In this document: positions 30,720-36,167 of the stretch, in pieces
Layout of the letters: every line of letters starts with the position of its first letter
Numbering within the stretch: the stretch's first letter is position 1
Source of the DNA: Dyella sp. ASV24
GTDB taxonomy: Bacteria > Pseudomonadota > Gammaproteobacteria > Xanthomonadales > Rhodanobacteraceae
Assembly: GCF_016428905.1 (NCBI RefSeq)
Contig: NZ_JAELTQ010000037.1
Location: forward strand, 1 to 36,167
Direction of reading: 5' to 3'
DNA length: 36,167 bases
The notes under the pieces: generated by a model
The model's input: the letters and a program-made list of their open reading frames with translations, nothing else
Told to the model about the DNA's origin: nothing
Database searches by the model: none
Made by a program: the position numbers and the translations under genes

Positions 30720-31931
30720 ATGTCGCACTCCCCACTGATCGCCAGCCTGACGCGCCATAAGCTCACGGTGGGCCTGCTCGTGATGCAGGTGGCACTGACC
30801 TGCGCCATCGTCTGCAACGTCGCGTCCATCATCGGCCATCGTCTGGCCCAGATGCGCGCATCCAGCGGGGTCGTAGAAAACGAGCTCACACTGATCGAAA
30901 GCGTCAGCGTCGACGAATCCGCCAATCAACTGGCCAAGCACGACACCGACCTGGCCGCGCTGCGTGGAATTCCGGGCGTTCAGTCCGTCGCAGCGGTGGA
31001 CTCCCTTCCCCTGAGCGGCCGCAACTGGAGCAACGGCATCGCTTTCGAGCCCAACGGCCCCTCCATGACATCCGCCACGGCCTATAGCGGCACGCCGGAA
31101 GAGCTGCGCACCTTGGGTTTACGAATGGTCGCTGGCCGCCTGTTTCTGCCGGAGGAATACATCTCCCTCGACGCTGCTCACGATTGGACGGGCATCAATC
31201 GCGTGCCATCCACCATCATCTCGCGCTCACTCGCGGAGAAACTGTTCCCAGGAAAAGACCCCTTAGGCAAGGTGATCTACCCCGGCGACGGCCCCGTCCG
31301 CATCGTCGGCGTCGTTGAGCAGATGCTGCGACCCACACTGGATGAATCGGAGAGCAGCGGATACGTCACGCTCTTCCCCATGTTGCCCGATACGGCCAGC
31401 ATCACCTACGTGATGCGCAGCGCGCCGCAGGATCGCGACCGCATCCTCCAGCAAGCGAAGCGCGTGCTCACCTCGCTCGACAGCAATCGCGTACTACGCA
31501 ACCCGCAGACCTTCAGCGACCTTCGCGACAACTACTTCCGTCGCGACCGCACCATGATCTCCCTATTGTTGTCCGCCGCACTCGCGTTGTTGTTGGTCAC
31601 CGCGGCAGGCATCGCCGGCCTCGCCAGCTTCTGGGTACAACAGCGACGCCGATCCATCGGCATCCGCCGCGCGGTAGGCGCGACGCGGCAAGACATCCTG
31701 CGCTATTTCCAGACGGAGAACTTCGTGATCGTGGGAGCGGGCGTGGTGCTGGGCGTGGTGCTGGCGTATGGGCTCAACATGTTGTTGATGGAGCGGTATG
31801 CGCTGGAGCGGTTGCCTTGGTTTTATGTGCCGGCGGGGGCGTTGGTGTTGTGTTTGATTGGGCAAGCGGCGGTGTTGGGGCCAGCGTTGCGGGCGAGTAC
31901 GGTACCGCCGGTGGTGGCGACGAGGGGATAG
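30720..31931 (+). CDS. ABC transporter permease, MacB/FtsX type (second of two)
   Basis: 403 residues from ATG 30720, with GAGG at 30710-30713; ATG 30708, which overlaps the previous stop, is an equal alternative and suggests coupled translation. TM1 is at about 14-36 (VGLLVMQVALTCAIVCNVASIIG). A periplasmic domain follows, then helices at about 283-305, 340-362 and 370-392, with the FtsX signature RRRSIGIRRAVGATRQDILRYFQTEN. It pairs with the first permease to form a heterodimer. No ATPase gene is in this operon. The last 200 bases or so become strongly G/T-rich (31801-31860 about 80 percent) as the gene nears repeat D. Confidence 0.9.
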   Translation: MSHSPLIASLTRHKLTVGLLVMQVALTCAIVCNVASIIGHRLAQMRASSGVVENELTLIESVSVDESANQLAKHDTDLAALRGIPGVQSVAAVDSLPLSGRNWSNGIAFEPNGPSMTSATAYSGTPEELRTLGLRMVAGRLFLPEEYISLDAAHDWTGINRVPSTIISRSLAEKLFPGKDPLGKVIYPGDGPVRIVGVVEQMLRPTLDESESSGYVTLFPMLPDTASITYVMRSAPQDRDRILQQAKRVLTSLDSNRVLRNPQTFSDLRDNYFRRDRTMISLLLSAALALLLVTAAGIAGLASFWVQQRRRSIGIRRAVGATRQDILRYFQTENFVIVGAGVVLGVVLAYGLNMLLMERYALERLPWFYVPAGALVLCLIGQAAVLGPALRASTVPPVVATRG

Positions 31932-31993
31932 TTGGGGGTTTGTTTTCTTGCATGTGTCGTGAGTGCGGGTGGTTGTTGAACCTCGCGATTCTG
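31932..31993. other. G/T-rich flank between permease and repeat D
   Basis: About 80 percent G+T on the + strand through 31921-31980. No gene or separate terminator is seen. Confidence 0.5.
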
Positions 31994-32927
31994 CTCCCTC
32001 TCCCCTGTGGGGAGAGGGTTGGGGTGAGGGGGGGTGCTCGCCCTATGGTTTCGATGAAACCGTCATCCCGGCGAAGGCCGGGATCCAGAGCCTCGGTGTT
32101 TGATTGTCGCGTTACCGCGACTTGGCCGCTTACGCAGCGGGCGTTTCGATCGTCTGCCGACGCTCGAGTCACTTTTCTTTTGCTGGCCCAAAAGAAAAGT
32201 AACCCAAAGAAAATGGCCATAGAGCCAACGCCCGCAGCATGTCGTTGGGATAAGCCCGAACGGCTGAGGAATCGTGTGACTTGGTCAGCTTCGCCTCTAC
32301 ACAGCGGGTACGCCGAGGCGCTTCGCAACGCGCCATAGCGGAGAGGACTTAAAGCAGGCCGCGCTACGCTTCCCGACCGCTGTGGGGAGAACTTGCCACC
32401 GAACGGCATCGCTTTTTCTCTTCTGTCTTGGCTTTGTGTCTTAAAGCAGGAGCAACGCGATCTGCCGCGATGCGATGTGCAGCGCAGCTGCACGAGCCGT
32501 CCGTTGTCGCTTTTGATCTTCCGGGCCCCGTATGAGGCGGCGGGCGGGTGGAGAGAAGGCCCGCAGGGGAATCGGCAGGGATGCCGATTCCTTTTCGTCG
32601 GGGCAGGAGCCCCGTCGAAAAGCCCGGAACCCGCACGCGTACCTGGAGGGCGTAGCCCGGAAGGCGACTCATCCGGGGGGCCCTTTCTTTGGGTTACTTT
32701 TCTTTGGGCAAGCAAAGAAAAGTGACTCGGCCTCCGGCAGGAGGGCGAAACGCCCGCCGCGTAGGCGGCCCGATCGCGGTAACGCATGAGGCGACGACCA
32801 ACCATTGACGCCACTGGACCCCGGCCTGCGCCGGGGTGACGGTTTCATCGAAACCATAAGGCGAGCACCCGACCTTTACCCCCTTTTCGGGGCTCACCCC
32901 AACCCTCTCCCCGAAGGGGAGAGGGAG
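31994..32927 (+). repeat. Composite repeat element, copy D (complete, about 0.93 kb)
   Basis: The most intact copy. It begins CTCCCTCTCCCC and ends GGGGAGAGGGAG. From left: GGGGAGAGGGTTGGGGTGAGG end module, TTTCGATGAAACCGTCAT, REP-like ATCCCGGC module, CGTC-tgcc-GACG hairpin (32151-32162), long-arm hairpin (about 32169-32204), centre with GTGCAGC-gca-GCTGCAC, the GGAATCGGCA stem, short-arm hairpin, CCTCC-ggca-GGAGG (32731-32744), ACCCCGGC module, GGTTTCATCGAAACC and the end module in inverted form. The two halves are thus imperfect reverse complements around a unique centre. No transposase or RAYT gene is inside. It separates the convergent permease and S9 peptidase genes. The 346-codon minus-strand ORF through it is an artefact. 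Confidence 0.9.
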
Positions 32928-32993
32928 AAAAAGCGGTGAGGCTTCGATGCACCTCACCACTCGACACAACCACAAAAGACAAACCCCGCCCCA

Positions 32994-35330
32994 TTAATCC
33001 TTCGGCGGCTTCATCTCGTACTCCCTCGGCGGAACATCCCCCGCCAAATTACGCACAAAATAATCCCACCGCTTCCGCATCATGTAATTGCTCGCCGCAC
33101 CATACCCATGATGCGCATTCGGAATCAGCAGCAGATCAAAATCCTTGTTCGCTTTGATCAGCGCATCCACCACCAACAGCGTTTCGTACGGTGGCACGTT
33201 GTCGTCCATGGTGCCGTGAGCAAGCAGCAGATGGCCCTTGAGTCCGGCCACGTGATTCTGGTTGGCCTGGTCGTCGTAATTGCTCTTGCCATCCTTGCCT
33301 TCCACCAGCAAACCCTGCCACTTCTCCGCCCAGTCGTCTTCGTAGTTGCGGTTGTCGTGGTTGCCGCTTTCGGCAATGCCTACCTTGAACAGATCCGCGT
33401 AACGGAACATCGCTGTCACCGTGGCATTGCCGCCGCCGGAGTGGCCCCACATGCCCACACGGTCCATGTCGATCCAGGCATAACGCTTGCCCAGTTCCTT
33501 CAGGCCAGCGACCTGGTCGGGGATGGTGTTGTCGCCAATGTTGCCGAAGTACGCATCGTGAAAAGCCTTGGAGCGCCAGGGCGTGCCCATGCCGTCGATG
33601 GCGACCACGATAAAACCCAGCTCCGCCAGCGCCTGATGGTCGGAGCGTGCGGGATTGAAGCTGCGCGAGCCCACCGAGCCTGTCTGCGGACCGGGGTACA
33701 CATAGTCGACGATCGGGTACTTCCTCGACGGATCGAAATGGGTCGGTTCGAACATCAGGCCGTATAGCTCGGTCTTACCGTCGCGCGCCTTTACTGTGAA
33801 CGGCTCGGGCGCTTTCCAGCCAGTCGCCAGCAAGCGTGAGATATCGGCTTTAGCAATGGCGTTCACCACATGCCCGTCCTGCGCGCTACGCAGCACAGTG
33901 ATGGAGGGCGTGGTCGGCGTGGAATAGGCGTCCGCGAACAGACGTCCATCCGGCGACAGCGTGATGGTGTGGTCAGCCGGCTCCGGGGCGAGCAGCGTTG
34001 GCGTGCCGCCATCCAGGCTCACCTTGTAGAACTGCTGGTAATAGGGATCAACGCCCTTCTCACGACCGACGCCACGGAACCATAGCGTGCGCGCGGCGGC
34101 ATCGACCTTCAGCACCTCGGTGACGTTGCCTTCGCCGGTGGTGATGGCGTGCTTGAGCTTGCCATTGTCCAGATCGTACAGGTAGAGGTTGCCCCAATTA
34201 TTGCGCTCGCTAAACCAGACAACCTCGTGACTCGCCGGCAGGTATTGCCAGTTGACCTTGCCGTTGCCGCTCTCGTAGTAAGTGGGCACGCTTTCGTCGA
34301 ACACGGTACGCACGTCGCCGGTATGGATGTCCGCTACGCGGAACCAGGCCTGTTTGTGGTCGCGCGACGACGACACAAAGGCAAGTGAACTTCCGTCCGG
34401 CGCCCACTGCACATCGTCCCAACCGCCATCGCGCCCGCAGCTGACATCGTCACACAGGGTGGACCGATGCTGATCGGGCTCCATCTTCAGGCGCAGCACT
34501 TTGCGCGCATCGACGTCGACGATGACGCGTTCGATCATCGTCACGTCCTTGTCGCCCACCAGCGGGTACTTCCACTTCTCTACCTTGGGGTGGCCGACGT
34601 TGGTGCCGACCAGCACCATGTCGCCGGTCTTGCGCTGATCCTGCTGGAAGGTCGCGATGCGCTTTGAATCGGGTGACCACACCAGGATGGCCTTGTTGGT
34701 GTGCTTCCAACCCGCGTTGTCGGTGGCGTAACCGTAGTTCTCCACGCCATCGAGAGTGATCTGCGTCTCCTTGCCCGTTGCCGTGTCACGCAGCCACAGA
34801 TTCCAGTCCCGCACGAAAGCTTCCGAGTGCTTGTCTGGCGAGAGCACACCCGGCTCGTGACCCACGCCATCGACACTCTCGTCGCGGCCGGCGGTGCAAG
34901 TGGCATTACCCTTCATGTCGCACAGGTAGTGCTTGTCGCGCAGGTTTACGTCAAGACGGCCATCCGCTGTGGTCGTGAATCCTGAGATACCAAGCTTCGC
35001 TGCACTGACTGGCTTGTCGAGTGCCTTGCTCAGTGCAGCGGCAAGTCGCGCATGATCGAACGCGGGCTCTGTCTTGCCAGTTGCCGTGTCGAAGCGCACG
35101 AAGTGGTCACCACCCGCATCGTGGTCGCGATACCAGAAGTGCGTGTCGTCCAGCCAGGTCACCATCTGTACCGCGTGATCAACCAGCGGTGTCACGTTGT
35201 AACCCACGTAGCGCTCGGCGCGTGCGTAGTCCTCGGTGGTCAAGGTGCGGCTCTGTGCGGCCGCGCCCATCGAAAGCGCGCCCAGTGCCAGCGCGCCGGC
35301 AAGGCGCGCGCTGCGTGTGGTCAATGTCAT
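32994..35330 (-). CDS. S9 family peptidase, dipeptidyl peptidase IV-like
   Basis: 778 residues from ATG 35330, with GGGGAG upstream; a longer start at 35351 is not needed. Signal peptide 1-26 (MTLTTRSARLAGALALGALSMGAAAQ). The N-terminal two thirds is the DPP-IV beta-propeller (DTHFWYRDHDAGGDHFVRFD, LWLRDTATGKETQITLDG, VWSPDSKRIATFQQDQR). The C-terminal alpha/beta hydrolase has Ser631 in GHSGGG, Asp709 in HGTMDDNVP and His741 in NAHHGYG. It should remove dipeptides from the N-terminus of peptides in the periplasm or outside the cell; proline preference is likely but not proved. The 3' end lies in A/C-rich (+ strand) DNA next to repeat D. Confidence 0.95.
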   Translation of the reverse strand: MTLTTRSARLAGALALGALSMGAAAQSRTLTTEDYARAERYVGYNVTPLVDHAVQMVTWLDDTHFWYRDHDAGGDHFVRFDTATGKTEPAFDHARLAAALSKALDKPVSAAKLGISGFTTTADGRLDVNLRDKHYLCDMKGNATCTAGRDESVDGVGHEPGVLSPDKHSEAFVRDWNLWLRDTATGKETQITLDGVENYGYATDNAGWKHTNKAILVWSPDSKRIATFQQDQRKTGDMVLVGTNVGHPKVEKWKYPLVGDKDVTMIERVIVDVDARKVLRLKMEPDQHRSTLCDDVSCGRDGGWDDVQWAPDGSSLAFVSSSRDHKQAWFRVADIHTGDVRTVFDESVPTYYESGNGKVNWQYLPASHEVVWFSERNNWGNLYLYDLDNGKLKHAITTGEGNVTEVLKVDAAARTLWFRGVGREKGVDPYYQQFYKVSLDGGTPTLLAPEPADHTITLSPDGRLFADAYSTPTTPSITVLRSAQDGHVVNAIAKADISRLLATGWKAPEPFTVKARDGKTELYGLMFEPTHFDPSRKYPIVDYVYPGPQTGSVGSRSFNPARSDHQALAELGFIVVAIDGMGTPWRSKAFHDAYFGNIGDNTIPDQVAGLKELGKRYAWIDMDRVGMWGHSGGGNATVTAMFRYADLFKVGIAESGNHDNRNYEDDWAEKWQGLLVEGKDGKSNYDDQANQNHVAGLKGHLLLAHGTMDDNVPPYETLLVVDALIKANKDFDLLLIPNAHHGYGAASNYMMRKRWDYFVRNLAGDVPPREYEMKPPKD

Positions 35331-35446
35331 GCGTACTCCCCAGTGGATCATGGCGTGCCGGCAGGGTTGTTGTGTGCCGGACCTTTGATCGTAGTGTTAC
35401 TGATGGGTGGGGACGTATGCCATTGGTTTGGGTTGCCGCCGTTTTT
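35331..35446. other. Upstream region of the S9 peptidase gene, G/T-rich
   Basis: It should hold the S9 peptidase promoter, but no hexamers could be fixed. The + strand is about 67-74 percent G+T, the same sign as at the left side of every other repeat copy, even though here the nearby gene has its 5' end, not its 3' end, against the repeat. Confidence 0.5.
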
Positions 35447-36167
35447 GTCCCTATCCCCTTCGGGGAGGGGGTTGGGGGGAGGGGTAGGTGCTCGCCGCAC
35501 CGTTTCGATGAAACCGTCACCCCGGCGAAGGCCGGGGTCCAGTAGCGTCAGTGGTCGGCTGTCGCTTCGAGCGTTACGGCGACCTGGCCGCTTACGCAGC
35601 GGGCGTTTCGATCGTCTGCCGACGCTCGAGTCACTTTTCTTTTGCTGGCCCAAAAGAAAAGTAACCCAAAGAAAATGGCCGGAGAGCCAACGCCCGCAGC
35701 ATTACCTTGGGATAAGCCCGAACGGCTGAGGAATCGTGTGGCTTGGCAACCTCCACCTCTACACAGCGGGTACGCCGAAGCGCTTCGCAACGCGCCATAG
35801 CGGTGAGGACTTAAAGCAGGCTTCGCTACGCTTCCCTACCCCTGGGGCTAGAGAGAGAGGACGCTACGCTTTCCTACCGCCGAGGCGAAGTAAAGAGAGT
35901 GCTACGCTTCCCGACCGCTGTGGAAACTCGCCACCTAGTGGCGTCGCTTTTCTCTTCTGTCTTGGCTTTGAGCCATAGAGCAGGAGCAACGCGATCTGCC
36001 GCGACGCGATGTGCAGCTCCGCTGCACGAGCCGTCCGCCGTCGCTTTTGATCTTCCGGGCCCCGTATGAGGCGGCGGGCGGGTGGAGAGAAGGCCCGCAG
36101 GGGAATCGGCAGGGATGCCGATTCCTTTTCGTCGGGGCAGGAGCCCCGTCGAAAAGCCCGGAACCCG
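35447..36167 (+). repeat. Composite repeat element, copy E (left part, runs off the window)
   Basis: It has the end module (TCCCTATCCCCTTCGGGGAGGGGG), TTTCGATGAAACCGTCAC, the CCCCGGC/GCCGGGG module, CGTC-tgcc-GACG (35613-35624), the long-arm hairpin, a centre with CGCTACGCTT-type tandem motifs (about 35825-35915), GTGCAGC-tcc-GCTGCAC and the GGAATCGGCA stem, then ends at the window edge. Its last 107 bases match the first 107 of the window with two differences, so the sequence breaks within the repeat on both sides. No gene is present. Confidence 0.9.

Noticed and set aside
31774-32814. 346-codon minus-strand open frame across repeat D and the permease end
   Set aside because: Its protein is the translation of repeat hairpins (LAQRKVTQRK and similar strings that recur in every copy), has no domain, and overlaps a real gene end.
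1-36167. tRNA or rRNA genes, prophage or insertion-sequence genes
   Set aside because: I looked for cloverleaf-like stretches, rRNA motifs, transposases and integrases in the intergenic regions and found none I could support.

Overview
The window looks like chromosomal DNA of a high-GC gammaproteobacterium of the order Lysobacterales (Xanthomonadales), most likely Rhodanobacteraceae (Dyella, Luteibacter, Rhodanobacter or relatives). This is inferred from gene content: secreted M13, M28 and S9 peptidases, a bacterial glutaminyl cyclase, a BlaI/M56 pair with FtsX-type permeases, and the form of the repeats. It is not proved. The first 107 bases and the last 107 bases are nearly the same repeat sequence (2 mismatches seen), so the window may be a complete draft contig that was broken inside a dispersed repeat at both ends.

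Layout. 1-367 is the right part of repeat copy A. 642-8652 runs on the + strand: a sugar-porter MFS transporter, an ArsR regulator, a cupin/DUF2867 protein, DbpA RNA helicase, glutaminyl cyclase, an M28 peptidase and a DUF2167 membrane protein. 8697-11189 holds an ArsR-like regulator divergent from a flavin reductase, then an NAD-dependent epimerase. 11220-12320 is repeat copy B. 12431-18526 holds a small membrane protein (-), a YceI/GST/SRPBCC cluster, a small secreted charged protein, an M13 peptidase and a periplasmic TonB-C-like protein. A CPA2 antiporter (-) diverges from the ribonucleotide reductase operon at 20496-24418. Repeat copy C follows, then a small membrane protein with an SPFH lipoprotein (-), a BlaI/M56/ABC-permease operon (26855-31931), repeat copy D, an S9 dipeptidyl peptidase (-) and the start of repeat copy E.

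The most informative system is the nrdA-DUF4180-nrdB operon. Its promoter carries two NrdR-box-like sites 32 bp apart, one over the -35 and one over the -10. The transcript then begins with a full cobalamin riboswitch, followed by a possible 28-codon leader ORF. The class Ia reductase therefore appears to be controlled by nucleotide state through NrdR and by vitamin B12. A B12-dependent class II reductase would be expected elsewhere in the genome.

The most unusual non-coding signal is the family of roughly 0.9-1.1 kb composite elements (five copies, two cut by the window ends). Each is built from two inverted, diverged halves rich in hairpins. Stems vary between copies by paired compensatory changes. 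All three complete sites lie between convergent gene ends. The flanks of all five copies show the same asymmetry, G/T-rich on the left and A/C-rich on the right, whichever way the element points. I know of no standard annotation that explains this.
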